Source: Yersinia alsatica (lineage in GTDB: Bacteria > Pseudomonadota > Gammaproteobacteria > Enterobacterales > Enterobacteriaceae). From it: a DNA stretch of 64,000 nt. The stretch's first letter is position 1. Each line of letters starts with the position of its first letter. The stretch lies in NCBI RefSeq assembly GCF_902170305.1, contig NZ_CABHWW010000007.1, positions 248,001 to 312,000 of the forward strand, in the 5' to 3' direction. The notes below the pieces were generated by a model. That model saw only the letters and a list, made by a program, of their open reading frames with translations, was not told where the DNA came from and did no database searches. Below, one piece after another: positions 20,037 to 28,617 of the stretch. The translations under genes were made by a program, and so were the position numbers.

Positions 20037-20090
20037 TTGCTGGTTGGTTAGAAATACGATGGCTTGTAACCACGAATTGGGAAAACCGCT

Positions 20091-22538
20091 ATGACATCAC
20101 CGTTCAGTTATACCTCACCCGTAGTCAGTGTGGATGCGCTGAAACACTCTATTGCTTACAAATTGATGTTTATTGTTGGCAAAGATCCTTCTATTGCGAC
20201 TCAGCATGATTGGCTGAATGCGACGCTATTTGCTGTGCGTGACCGGATGGTCGAACGCTGGCTGCGCTCTAATCGCGCACAATTATCACAAGATGTCCGG
20301 CAGGTTTATTATCTGTCGATGGAATTCTTATTGGGGAGAACTCTCTCTAATGCACTGTTATCGATGGGGATTTATGAAGATATCGAGCAAGCATTGGATG
20401 AGATGGGCCTTAATCTATCTGAATTGCTACAAGAGGAAAACGACCCCGGCTTAGGCAATGGTGGGTTAGGGCGTCTGGCGGCCTGTTTCCTGGACTCACT
20501 GGCAACCTTGGCCCTGCCGGGTCGTGGCTATGGTATCCGCTACGAATATGGCATGTTCAGCCAGAAAATAGTTAATGGGCAACAGATGGAGTCGCCGGAT
20601 AACTGGCTGGAATATGGCAATGCCTGGGAATTCCCTCGGCACAATACTCGTTATAAAGTGCGTTTTGGTGGGCGTATTCAGCAAGAGGGCAGTAAAACCC
20701 GCTGGCTGGAAACCGAAGAAATTCTCGCCTGTGCCTATGATCAAATCATTCCTGGTTTTGATACAGACGCGACTAATACATTGCGCTTATGGTCTGCGCA
20801 GGCCAGTAATGAAATCAATCTGGGTAAATTTAATCAGGGCGATTACTTTGCTGCGGTTGAAGATAAAAACCATTCAGAAAACGTATCGCGGGTGCTATAC
20901 CCCGATGACTCGACTTACTCCGGGCGCGAATTGCGTTTACGGCAAGAGTACTTTTTAGTTTCCGCGACGGTGCAGGATATCCTCAGCCGCCATTGGACGA
21001 TGCACCAGACGTTTGACAATCTGGCCGATAAGATTGCTATTCACCTGAATGATACTCACCCGGTGCTCTCTATCCCTGAAATGATGCGCTTGTTGATTGA
21101 CGAGCATAAGTTTAGTTGGATGGATGCTTGGGATGTGGTGCAGCAAGTTTTCTCTTACACCAACCACACGCTAATGAGCGAAGCCCTGGAAACTTGGCCA
21201 ATCGATATGATCGGCAAAATCCTACCACGGCATCTACAAATTATCTTTGATATCAATGACCATTTCCTCAAGCTGGTGCAGGAACAGTATCCAAACGAAC
21301 CTGGCCTGCTGTCGCGGGTGTCGATCATTGATGAGAGTAATGGCCGGCGGGTGCGCATGGCGTGGCTCGCGGTGATTGCCAGCCATAAAGTTAACGGCGT
21401 TTCTGCCCTACACTCCGAATTGATGGTGCAGTCGTTATTTGCTGATTTTGCCCGCATCTTCCCTAACCGTTTCTGTAATAAAACCAACGGGGTAACGCCG
21501 CGGCGCTGGTTAGGGCTGGCTAACCGACCATTGGCAACGGTATTGGATGAGACTATCGGCCATAACTGGCGAACTGATTTGGACCAACTGAGTGAATTGA
21601 CGAAGAATCTCGACTACCCGAGTTTCTTGCAGGCGCTGCAAAAAGCCAAGTTGGAGAATAAAAAACGGTTGGCGACCTATATTGCTGAAAAGCTAAATAT
21701 TGTGGTGAACCCAGCGGCGCTATTTGATGTGCAAATCAAACGTATCCATGAGTACAAACGGCAACTGCTGAATGTGCTGCATGTCATCACCCGCTATAAC
21801 CGCATTCTTGAAGCACCAGATGAAAAATGGGTGCCAAGAGTGGTAATTTTTGCCGGTAAAGCGGCTTCTGCTTATTACAATGCTAAACAAATCATTCGGC
21901 TGATCAATGATGTAGCCAAGGTGATCAACAATGATCCGCGGATTAATAATCTGCTGAAAGTGGTGTTTATCCCGAACTACAGTGTCAGTTTGGCGCAGTT
22001 GATCATTCCAGCGGCGGATCTCTCTGAACAGATCTCGCTGGCGGGTACCGAGGCTTCGGGTACCAGTAATATGAAGTTTGCACTCAATGGGGCGCTCACT
22101 ATTGGTACCTTGGATGGGGCCAATGTCGAGATCCTTGAGCATGTGGGCGAGGATAATATCTTTATCTTCGGTAACACCACCGAGCAGGTCGAGGCGCTGC
22201 GGAAGAGTGGTTATAATCCACGGAAATATTACGACGACGATCCAGAATTGCATCTGGCATTGACACAGATTGCGACCGGAGCTTTCAGCCCGGAAGAGCC
22301 TAATCGTTATACCAGTCTGTTTGATTCACTGGTCAATCTGGGGGATCACTATCAATTGCTGGCTGATTATCGCAGCTATGTGGATACTCAAGAGAAAGTC
22401 GATGCGCTTTATCGCCACCCAGATGAATGGACGCGCAAAACGTTGCTCAACATTGCCAATATGGGGTATTTCTCTTCAGATCGGACCATCGAAGAGTATG
22501 CCGATGAGATTTGGCATATTAAGCCTATCCGACTGTAA
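20091..22538 (+). CDS. glgP: Glycogen phosphorylase GlgP
   Basis: An 815-residue GT35 phosphorylase, the same length as E. coli GlgP. It releases glucose-1-phosphate from glycogen. The pyridoxal-phosphate Lys is in [19 protein letters not shown], and the [21 protein letters not shown] motif is intact. It is the last gene of the operon and is followed by a strong terminator. A second phosphorylase, malP, lies at 31648; GlgP is identified by operon membership and by its longer N-terminus. Confidence 0.96.
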   Translation: MTSPFSYTSPVVSVDALKHSIAYKLMFIVGKDPSIATQHDWLNATLFAVRDRMVERWLRSNRAQLSQDVRQVYYLSMEFLLGRTLSNALLSMGIYEDIEQALDEMGLNLSELLQEENDPGLGNGGLGRLAACFLDSLATLALPGRGYGIRYEYGMFSQKIVNGQQMESPDNWLEYGNAWEFPRHNTRYKVRFGGRIQQEGSKTRWLETEEILACAYDQIIPGFDTDATNTLRLWSAQASNEINLGKFNQGDYFAAVEDKNHSENVSRVLYPDDSTYSGRELRLRQEYFLVSATVQDILSRHWTMHQTFDNLADKIAIHLNDTHPVLSIPEMMRLLIDEHKFSWMDAWDVVQQVFSYTNHTLMSEALETWPIDMIGKILPRHLQIIFDINDHFLKLVQEQYPNEPGLLSRVSIIDESNGRRVRMAWLAVIASHKVNGVSALHSELMVQSLFADFARIFPNRFCNKTNGVTPRRWLGLANRPLATVLDETIGHNWRTDLDQLSELTKNLDYPSFLQALQKAKLENKKRLATYIAEKLNIVVNPAALFDVQIKRIHEYKRQLLNVLHVITRYNRILEAPDEKWVPRVVIFAGKAASAYYNAKQIIRLINDVAKVINNDPRINNLLKVVFIPNYSVSLAQLIIPAADLSEQISLAGTEASGTSNMKFALNGALTIGTLDGANVEILEHVGEDNIFIFGNTTEQVEALRKSGYNPRKYYDDDPELHLALTQIATGAFSPEEPNRYTSLFDSLVNLGDHYQLLADYRSYVDTQEKVDALYRHPDEWTRKTLLNIANMGYFSSDRTIEEYADEIWHIKPIRL

Positions 22539-22560
22539 TTAAGATAAGTATTGAGCCAAG

Positions 22561-22587
22561 AAAAACCCCCTCTAAGAGGGGGTTTTT
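22561..22587. terminator. Bidirectional terminator between glgP and glpD
   Basis: AAAAACCCCCTC (22561-22572) and GAGGGGGTTTTT (22576-22587) form a perfect 12-bp stem with a 3-nt loop. A-rich and T-rich flanks allow termination from both sides, for glgP and the convergent glpD. Confidence 0.95.
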
Positions 22588-22612
22588 AGTTGAAGGGTAA
22601 AACGCAGTGTTA

Positions 22613-24127
22613 TCAGGAAACCAGCGAAAGAGTTTGCTGTTTCTCTGCTTGCGCGGCTGCCAGCCACTGAGCAACACGCTGTTTTTGCGCCTCATCCAAG
22701 GTCATGCCCAGTTTGGTACGACGCCAGATTGCATCATCGAGCTCGACAACCCACTCTTTTTCGACCAAATAGCGTAATTCAGCTTCATATAAGCCATGAC
22801 CGAAGTGCTCACCCAAGCTCTCAATGCTGGTGGCGTCAGCTAGAATAAGCTCGCTGTGGCTGCCATAAGTGCGGGTATAGCGACGTGCCAGTGCTTCTGG
22901 TAACCAGTTATAACGATGGCGCAACTGCACGGTATAGTTGTCACGGTTGCCACCAATATCCCCACCCGGTAGCGAGCCGGTTTTCGTCCACGCAGGGCCG
23001 ACATTTGGGTAATAACCAGACAGTTTTTCCAAGGCGTGTTCCGCCAGCTTGCGATAGGTGGTCAGCTTGCCGCCAAACACTGACAGCAGTGGCGCTTTGC
23101 CGCCTTCATCAGCGACATCCAGTGTGTAGTCGCGGGTAACTGCTTGCGGTGAATCTGACTCATCATCACACAGCGGACGGACACCCGAGTATGTCCAGAC
23201 AATATCGTCACGGCCCAGCTGCTTTTTAAAGTGGTCGTTATACACTTTAAGCAGATAATCAATTTCCTGGTCGTCAATTTTCACCTCTTTCGGGTCGCCG
23301 TGATATTCCACGTCGGTGGTGCCGATGATGGAATACTCATCCAACCATGGAATGACGAAGACAATGCGGTGATCTTCATTTTGTAAAATATAAGCTTGCG
23401 GCTGATTGTGAACCCGTGGGACGACAATATGACTACCTTTAATCAGACGAATGCCATACGGCGATTTCAGCTTCAGGCCGTCATCAAAGAACTGTTTGAC
23501 CCATGGGCCGGTGGCATTGACCAAGCCTTTGGCCCGCCAGGTAAAGGTCTTGCCGGTATTCACATCAATGGCTTCAACCATCCACAGGCCTTGTTCACGC
23601 CAGGCGCGGGTCACTTTGGTGCGAGTACGGACTTCTCCACCGCGTTCAACCACTTCTTGCGCATTCAATACCACTAAGCGGGCATCATCTACCCAGCAGT
23701 CAGAATATTCGAAACCGCGCACCAGTTCTGGCTTCAATACTGATTCTGGCCCAAAACGCAGCCCTTTACTGGCTGGCAGGCTAGTACGTTTGCCGAGATG
23801 ATCGTACAAGAATAAACCGGTACGAATCATCCACGCCGGGCGCAGATGGGGCTGATGAGGTAGGCGAAAGCGCATTGGGAAGGCGATATGCGGAGCCAGT
23901 TTCAGCAAGACTTCACGTTCAGCCAGCGCTTCACTCACCAGACGGAATTCATAATGTTCCAGATAGCGTAAGCCACCGTGGATAAGTTTAGAGCTAGCGG
24001 AAGACGTAGCACAGGCCAAGTCTTGCGCTTCCAGCAGCAGAACGGACAGGCCACGCCCTGCAGCATCCGCTGCGATGCCAGCACCGTTAATACCGCCACC
24101 GATCACGATCAAGTCTTTGGTTTCCAT
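22613..24127 (-). CDS. glpD: Aerobic glycerol-3-phosphate dehydrogenase
   Basis: A 504-residue membrane-associated flavoenzyme that oxidises glycerol-3-phosphate to dihydroxyacetone phosphate and passes electrons to quinone. The FAD dinucleotide fold is at the N-terminus (DLIVIGGGINGAGIAADAAG), and the SSKLIHGGLRYLEHYEFRLV and VFGGKLTTYRKLAEHAL motifs are intact. The frame extends upstream to 24211, but the ATG at 24127 (METKDLIV) has GGAGGGAG in front and matches E. coli. It reads in the same direction as glpEGR, whereas in E. coli glpD is, as I recall, divergent from glpEGR. Confidence 0.97.
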   Translation of the reverse strand: METKDLIVIGGGINGAGIAADAAGRGLSVLLLEAQDLACATSSASSKLIHGGLRYLEHYEFRLVSEALAEREVLLKLAPHIAFPMRFRLPHQPHLRPAWMIRTGLFLYDHLGKRTSLPASKGLRFGPESVLKPELVRGFEYSDCWVDDARLVVLNAQEVVERGGEVRTRTKVTRAWREQGLWMVEAIDVNTGKTFTWRAKGLVNATGPWVKQFFDDGLKLKSPYGIRLIKGSHIVVPRVHNQPQAYILQNEDHRIVFVIPWLDEYSIIGTTDVEYHGDPKEVKIDDQEIDYLLKVYNDHFKKQLGRDDIVWTYSGVRPLCDDESDSPQAVTRDYTLDVADEGGKAPLLSVFGGKLTTYRKLAEHALEKLSGYYPNVGPAWTKTGSLPGGDIGGNRDNYTVQLRHRYNWLPEALARRYTRTYGSHSELILADATSIESLGEHFGHGLYEAELRYLVEKEWVVELDDAIWRRTKLGMTLDEAQKQRVAQWLAAAQAEKQQTLSLVS

Positions 24128-24140
24128 GCTTACTCCCTCC

Positions 24141-24180
24141 AGATGTTCGAAACAGCTCTTTAATGTTCGTTTTCGCTCAC
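24141..24180 (-). promoter_or_regulatory. Candidate GlpR operators upstream of glpD
   Basis: Two adjacent 20-mers, AGATGTTCGAAACAGCTCTT (24141-24160) and TAATGTTCGTTTTCGCTCAC (24161-24180), each carry the strong half-site ATGTTCG of the GlpR consensus and a degenerate second half. They lie 14-53 bases upstream of the glpD start, where GlpR represses E. coli glpD. Confidence 0.6.
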
Positions 24181-24276
24181 GATTGTAATCAAAAACCAAC
24201 AAACAAGCCAAGAGTTAACCAAAAAAAAACATTCTCCCGTGATGGAGGTAACAGTTTTGTTATCAGTATGTGGGGG

Positions 24277-24306
24277 GAATTGGAATTGGAATTGGAATTG
24301 GAATTG
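24277..24306. repeat. Hexanucleotide tandem repeat (GAATTG)x5
   Basis: Five perfect copies of GAATTG run from 24277 to 24306, about 150 bases upstream of the glpD start codon. A length-variable hexamer here could change spacing in the glpD promoter region, but no promoter elements were recognised in it. Confidence 0.9.
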
Positions 24307-24339
24307 AGATTAGTGAACGGTTCGGTTGTTAAAGCTTCA

Positions 24340-24830
24340 TGGTCCACTTAATCTCCGCCGCCTCAACCGGTCAAGGGTGTGTGAGCGCACACCCTTAACA
24401 ATCCCGCGCCTACGCACGTATCGCTAGCCCACTTCGTGGGTGCCCTCGATTCATCATTTCTCTGGCGGGACGGCTTTATTCGCATCCCTGCTCACGACGC
24501 CTCAACCCGCCGTCCATGGCGGGTTGCCCTGGTTACATTCTTCACTCGGCTGCTCAAATGTGCTTTTAAATATTAAGGTCAAAACCCTGGTTTTTGGATT
24601 TTGATATTGAGCGCAATCAGGAATATTGCCGACAAGGATGGAGGGTAGAGTGAGCGGGCATGGACGCCCGCGAAAAGCGCGCTTGAGCATGGATGCGAAT
24701 CGCGCTGGCTCGTTAGCCCGAAAGACGCAGAAGGTTTACCCGTAGGGCAATATTTCGCGCAAGCCGCAGGTGCAGGAGGGCCGGCTTGCCCTCCTGCTCG
24801 GTTGAGGTGATGAAAGTAAGATGACCACTG
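24340..24830. repeat. Repeat-rich noncoding block between glpD and glpR
   Basis: This part of the 758-bp glpD-glpR gap has a GC-richer composition than the intergenic DNA around it. It begins with CTCAACCGGTCAAGGGTGTG and its GCACACCCTT partner (from 24362), a motif shared with the hairpin at 48256-48301, and ends with a perfect inverted repeat GCAGGAGGGC/GCCCTCCTGC (24772-24797). Small palindromes such as GCGGGCATGGACGCCCGC lie within. Short frames crossing it (24502-24690, 24579-24851) have no protein-like features. I read it as a patchwork of interspersed noncoding repeats. Confidence 0.6.
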
Positions 24831-24885
24831 AACGATTATCAACCGAAACAATAATCTGAACTTTACTAATATGAAAACTAAAGCT

Positions 24886-25644
24886 TCAGCAAAGTTCTAA
24901 TTGAACTTCATGCTGCTCAATAATCTTCATCACACTGGCGGGTGGCAATTGATCAGTAAACAGATAGTCGATCAAATTCATATTCCCCAGATTCACCATC
25001 GCATTACGGCCAAACTTGGAATGGTCGGTTACCAGCATCACACAGCGGGAGTTTTCGATAATCGCCCGTTTGGTCCGCACTTCATGGTAATCAAACTCTA
25101 GCAGGGAGCCGTCCATGTCGATACCGCTGATACCGAGGATGCCGTAATCAAGACGGAATTGAGAAATGAAATCCAGTGTGGCTTCGCCGATAATCCCACC
25201 ATCGCGGGTACGGACTTCACCACCGGCCAAAATCAGCCGGAAATCCTCTTTTGCTGTGAGCAAGGTGGCAACATTCAGATTGTTAGTGACCACTCGCAGA
25301 CCCTTATGATTCATTAGGGCATGAGCGACCGCTTCTGGCGTGGTACCGATATCAATAAATAATGTCGCGCCATCGGGGATCTGGCTGGCAACGCGCTGGG
25401 CAATACGCGCTTTTTCTTCCGACCACATCACTTTACGATCGTTATAAGCCGCATTGACTGAGCTGGAAGGTAGTGCCGCCCCACCATGATGGCGGTGAAT
25501 TTTGTTTTGATCTGCCAAATCATTCAAATCGCGTCGGATGGTTTGCGGGCTAACGGCAAAATGTTCCACTAGCTCTTCAGTGCTGACGTAACCCTGCTGG
25601 CGTACCAATTCAATAATCGCATCATGTCGCTGCGTTTGCTTCAC
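24886..25644 (-). CDS. glpR: Glycerol-3-phosphate regulon repressor GlpR
   Basis: A 252-residue DeoR-family repressor, the same length as E. coli GlpR. The N-terminal helix-turn-helix (GYVSTEELVEHFAVSPQTIR, RDLNDL; about residues 18-44) is followed by the sugar-phosphate-binding domain with ATLFIDIGTTPEAVAHAL and LTAKEDFRLILAGGEVRTRD. It binds glycerol-3-phosphate and represses glp operons. The start lies 35 bases after the glpG stop, so it is the last gene of glpE-glpG-glpR. Confidence 0.95.
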   Translation of the reverse strand: MKQTQRHDAIIELVRQQGYVSTEELVEHFAVSPQTIRRDLNDLADQNKIHRHHGGAALPSSSVNAAYNDRKVMWSEEKARIAQRVASQIPDGATLFIDIGTTPEAVAHALMNHKGLRVVTNNLNVATLLTAKEDFRLILAGGEVRTRDGGIIGEATLDFISQFRLDYGILGISGIDMDGSLLEFDYHEVRTKRAIIENSRCVMLVTDHSKFGRNAMVNLGNMNLIDYLFTDQLPPASVMKIIEQHEVQLELC

Positions 25645-25679
25645 GGTAATCCCCTAATGCGCCTGGTTGTTCCAGGCAG

Positions 25680-26516
25680 TTATTGTGCGGTTTTCGCGCT
25701 ATTACGCGTATCCCAAAATGCCATCAGTAGCCCAATAATCAGACCTGAAACATGCGCTGCATTGGCAATCGACAGACCTAAAATATCGAAATATCCGGCA
25801 ACCAGCCAGAGAACAGAGAAAGCCATCAAACCACGCGGCAGTGAGATACCGCGCTCGGGCGCGCGTTCGCCGGTCAGCCAGACATAGCCCATTAAGGCAT
25901 AGACCACCCCAGAAAGGCCGCCGAAATTCACACCACTAAACAGTGATTGCCCCCAACCACTAAATAAGGCAGAAACAATAGTTAATACCAGCAACTTGCC
26001 GGTGCCAAGTCGTTTTTCCATCTGCCCGGCGAGATACCACCACCACATCAGATTAAACAGGATATGCAGCAGTGAAAAGTGCAATAAAGCATGGCTGACC
26101 CAACGCCAGATTTGCAGATATTGACTGCTATCGCGTGGCCACGCCAACCAAGACATCACTGCGGCATCACCGACCATTTGCATCAGAATATAGATGGCAA
26201 TACACAGCACCATGACACTCAGAGTTAATGGCCCGGCCTGGCTACGAATAGTTTGGAGGTAGGAAAAGCGCTGGTAAGGCAAATTAGAGTGCAGATTGCC
26301 CGATTGCCAACTGGCCGCCTGATAGCGCGGATTGAGAGGGTCCAGTAAAAACTGCTCTAATTCGTGTTGCACCAGGGACAATTGCTCGTCGTCAGCGAGC
26401 CAAATTTCAGCTCCTTGAGTATCGGGCCGAACTTCCAGTGCCACATTACGGGTGGCCATATAGTCAACAAAAGCCTGCGCCAGACGTAGATTAGATATTG
26501 CGATTACACGAATCAT
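25680..26516 (-). CDS. glpG: Rhomboid intramembrane serine protease GlpG
   Basis: A 278-residue rhomboid protease. A cytoplasmic N-terminal domain of about 90 residues is followed by six membrane helices. The catalytic Ser is in [14 protein letters not shown] (helix 4) and the catalytic His in [18 protein letters not shown] (helix 6), matching Ser201/His254 of the E. coli enzyme. The motif [14 protein letters not shown] in helix 2 is conserved. It lies between glpE and glpR; a 199-bp gap with an ERIC-like remnant separates it from glpE. Confidence 0.96.
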   Translation of the reverse strand: MIRVIAISNLRLAQAFVDYMATRNVALEVRPDTQGAEIWLADDEQLSLVQHELEQFLLDPLNPRYQAASWQSGNLHSNLPYQRFSYLQTIRSQAGPLTLSVMVLCIAIYILMQMVGDAAVMSWLAWPRDSSQYLQIWRWVSHALLHFSLLHILFNLMWWWYLAGQMEKRLGTGKLLVLTIVSALFSGWGQSLFSGVNFGGLSGVVYALMGYVWLTGERAPERGISLPRGLMAFSVLWLVAGYFDILGLSIANAAHVSGLIIGLLMAFWDTRNSAKTAQ

Positions 26517-26530
26517 ATTTTATTACCGCC

Positions 26531-26629
26531 TATGCCCATCATCTTTCAAGTTGCAGCTGTATTGGCTGGTCTCGGTTACTCTAATCACTGACTTGCTACC
26601 TTCCCGCAACTGCAATGACTTTGGGTATA
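26531..26629. repeat. Degenerate ERIC-like element between glpE and glpG
   Basis: About 100 bp bounded by TATGCCCATC and TTTGGGTATA. Read on the minus strand it shows ERIC-family ends (GGGTATA-type termini, and CAGTTGCGGGAAGGTAGC facing AGCTGCAACTTGAAAGATGA), but it lacks part of the usual core. It lies inside the presumed glpEGR transcript. Confidence 0.65.
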
Positions 26630-26674
26630 GATATTCTGAATACGACCAACGTACTTAAAAATATCATAATTTGT

Positions 26675-26709
26675 TTGTTCGTTGCGAATAGCTGCGCATA
26701 AACGAACAA
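26675..26709. repeat. Inverted repeat downstream of glpE
   Basis: TTGTTCGTT (26675-26683) and AACGAACAA (26701-26709) form a perfect 9-bp dyad with a 17-nt loop, just after the glpE stop. It could be an RNA hairpin in the glpE-glpG mRNA; the TTCG/CGAA content also resembles GlpR half-sites. The role is not resolvable from sequence. Confidence 0.45.
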
Positions 26710-26715
26710 TAAAGA

Positions 26716-27045
26716 TCAGGCATTTTCACGAATGATTTCTTGCGGATAGTTTTTGGCCCAAGCTTCAAACCCACCATCAATGCTATAAACTGCCTCAAAG
26801 CCTTGCTGGAGTAGATACTGAGCCGCACCTTTGCTGCTGTTTCCGTGATAACACATCACCATCACCGGTTGTTCAAAGTCGGTTTGCTGCATAAAGGTAT
26901 GTAAACTGCTGTTGGTCAGATGGAATGCTTCTGGTGCGTGGCCTACCTCGTAACTTTGTGGATCGCGGATATCAACTAAAACGGCCTGGTTTTCTTTCAA
27001 ACGGGTATGCGCTTGCTCAACGCTAATTGTTTCAAACTGCTCCAT
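26716..27045 (-). CDS. glpE: Thiosulfate sulfurtransferase GlpE
   Basis: A 109-residue single-domain rhodanese, similar in length to E. coli GlpE. The active-site loop [16 protein letters not shown] carries the sulfur-accepting Cys65, and the N-terminal [19 protein letters not shown] motif is intact. It transfers sulfane sulfur from thiosulfate to cyanide or thioredoxin in vitro; the link to glycerol metabolism is unknown. It is the first gene of glpE-glpG-glpR. Confidence 0.95.
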   Translation of the reverse strand: MEQFETISVEQAHTRLKENQAVLVDIRDPQSYEVGHAPEAFHLTNSSLHTFMQQTDFEQPVMVMCYHGNSSKGAAQYLLQQGFEAVYSIDGGFEAWAKNYPQEIIRENA

Positions 27046-27238
27046 TTTTTTGCCCTAATGCAGATGAGTCATATTTATACGTCATTGTAAGCGATTTTTG
27101 GTTAATAAAAACCAACAAGTTATATAGGGTTATGTTTATCACACTCTATGTTTCTATTTTATAAATTAAGCGAGTTTACAAAAGAATTTTTAGATGTGAA
27201 GGGTAGTCTTATATGAAATAGATTCAGAGGCACTTATT

Positions 27239-28561
27239 ATGGGTGATATAACAACCGGGTATTTTGCTAACCACAAGTTAAATATTAATGACATAAATTC
27301 CCTTCAAAATAGTCCAGAGACATTTAAACCTCAATTGACGATTAAAGAGGCTATTATAGATTTCGTAAGAAAATTATTGTTTCTTGATACAAAAAGTCAT
27401 GCACTATCTGATCTGAATAGGCACCTATATGAAAATCATCTAACACATAGCCCAATGGAAATATTAACTATTTTTGATAAAATATTGCCAGCTGAGCTGA
27501 AAAGCAATATGAGTTTTTTCATTCATTACGAAAACAATGATAAGAAGATAAAAAGCCTGGAGATCGTTTGTAGCGGTAAGTTTTTAAAAATAGAACCTGA
27601 ACAGTATTGGCTCACAATAGCGGATAAAGAGCTAATAAAAAGCTCAGCATTTAATATTTATGAAGTGACTGATAAAGTAAATAATGGTTATTCTACCTCT
27701 GAAAATTGTAAAGCATATAGCGAAATAACTAAAGAAGCTTTCATTAAGAATGAATTAATTAAACTTTTTGATGAGTGGTCAGTTGCTAATGAATATGATA
27801 AGAAAAGTTATAATGCTACTCTGATGACTAACCTCTACACCAGTGAGATTGAACGGTTTATTTTTCGAGTTGATGGTCATTGTCGATTAGATATATCCCT
27901 AAAAGAGGTTGGTCATCAATTAATAATGAATGCCCGTGCTGAATATGGTGCACAAATAAATGCAAGTGCTAGTAACTTCAAGATTAATAGTCACTTTACC
28001 CTTTGTCCATATTCTGAACTCACTAAAGCAATGACAAATATTGATAATAAATTAAATACTATCCTAAAAGGGGACTACCCGCATTATGATCGACAGGATC
28101 GGCGTATTTATATTGAACCAATATTAACAGAGATAAAAAAATTAAATCTATTAATTCAATGTGACAACATCATAAGAATGATGGCGGTTGAAATAACCTC
28201 AGGTGAGGGAAGTACAGCATCCACGTCTCAACATTTAAGCGATATGTTGAAGAATGCAGAGTTACTTTATCATAATGAAATTGATATTGCATTTGATCGG
28301 CAACAGGCTAGTTTGATTTCTAATGATTTAAATGAGATCAAAAGAAATATAATTACTAAAATACACGATCCTAATAATCCAGAAAAAAGAATAAAATACA
28401 TTGATTTGATTGTTAATACATTGAGGGAAGAAGAAAATTATTTTGTGGGTAGGGAAGCGAAAATAGAAAGCGAAAGAATTAATAGAGAGATAAGTAATAT
28501 TAATACTCTTCATAAATATTGTGAAAGGATCATTGATATGAGCGAAAATATCCTAACCTAG
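27239..28561 (+). CDS. Unknown AT-rich orphan gene, 440 aa
   Basis: I do not recognise this protein. It is 440 residues, hydrophilic, rich in Asn, Ile, Lys and Glu, with no signal peptide or membrane helix and only a few Cys. The C-terminal part from about residue 355 looks mainly helical, with a likely coiled coil around 395-435. Residues 33-66 (LTIKEAIIDFVRKLL, then a helical stretch) loosely resemble the N-terminal translocation domain of some Salmonella type III effectors, which is a weak, by-eye resemblance. A GAGG site lies about 10 bases before the ATG. Base composition differs sharply from its neighbours: 17 of 60 bases are G or C in 27361-27420. It sits alone between glpE and malT, suggesting horizontal acquisition. 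Confidence 0.85.
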   Translation: MGDITTGYFANHKLNINDINSLQNSPETFKPQLTIKEAIIDFVRKLLFLDTKSHALSDLNRHLYENHLTHSPMEILTIFDKILPAELKSNMSFFIHYENNDKKIKSLEIVCSGKFLKIEPEQYWLTIADKELIKSSAFNIYEVTDKVNNGYSTSENCKAYSEITKEAFIKNELIKLFDEWSVANEYDKKSYNATLMTNLYTSEIERFIFRVDGHCRLDISLKEVGHQLIMNARAEYGAQINASASNFKINSHFTLCPYSELTKAMTNIDNKLNTILKGDYPHYDRQDRRIYIEPILTEIKKLNLLIQCDNIIRMMAVEITSGEGSTASTSQHLSDMLKNAELLYHNEIDIAFDRQQASLISNDLNEIKRNIITKIHDPNNPEKRIKYIDLIVNTLREEENYFVGREAKIESERINREISNINTLHKYCERIIDMSENILT

Positions 28562-28588
28562 AGAGCCAGCTCATCATTATAGAACAGA

Positions 28589-28614
28589 TAAAAAGCAGGG
28601 CGTATTCGCCCTGC
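28589..28614 (-). terminator. Terminator of malT
   Basis: GCAGGGCG (28595-28602) and CGCCCTGC (28607-28614) form a perfect 8-bp stem with a TATT loop. Read on the minus strand it is followed by TTTT, just after the malT stop codon. It also lies 30 bases past the end of the convergent orphan gene. Confidence 0.85.
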
Positions 28615-28617
28615 AAC

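Noticed and set aside
21720-22253. 177-codon minus-strand frame opposite glgP
   Set aside because: Lies wholly within glgP coding sequence, with no recognisable family.
24163-24351. 62-codon frame containing a Glu-Leu repeat upstream of glpD
   Set aside because: The Glu-Leu run is only a translation of the GAATTG tandem repeat; the rest has no protein character and overlaps the glpD promoter region.
24502-24851. Short minus-strand frames in the glpD-glpR gap
   Set aside because: They cross palindromic repeats and show no ribosome site or conserved motif.
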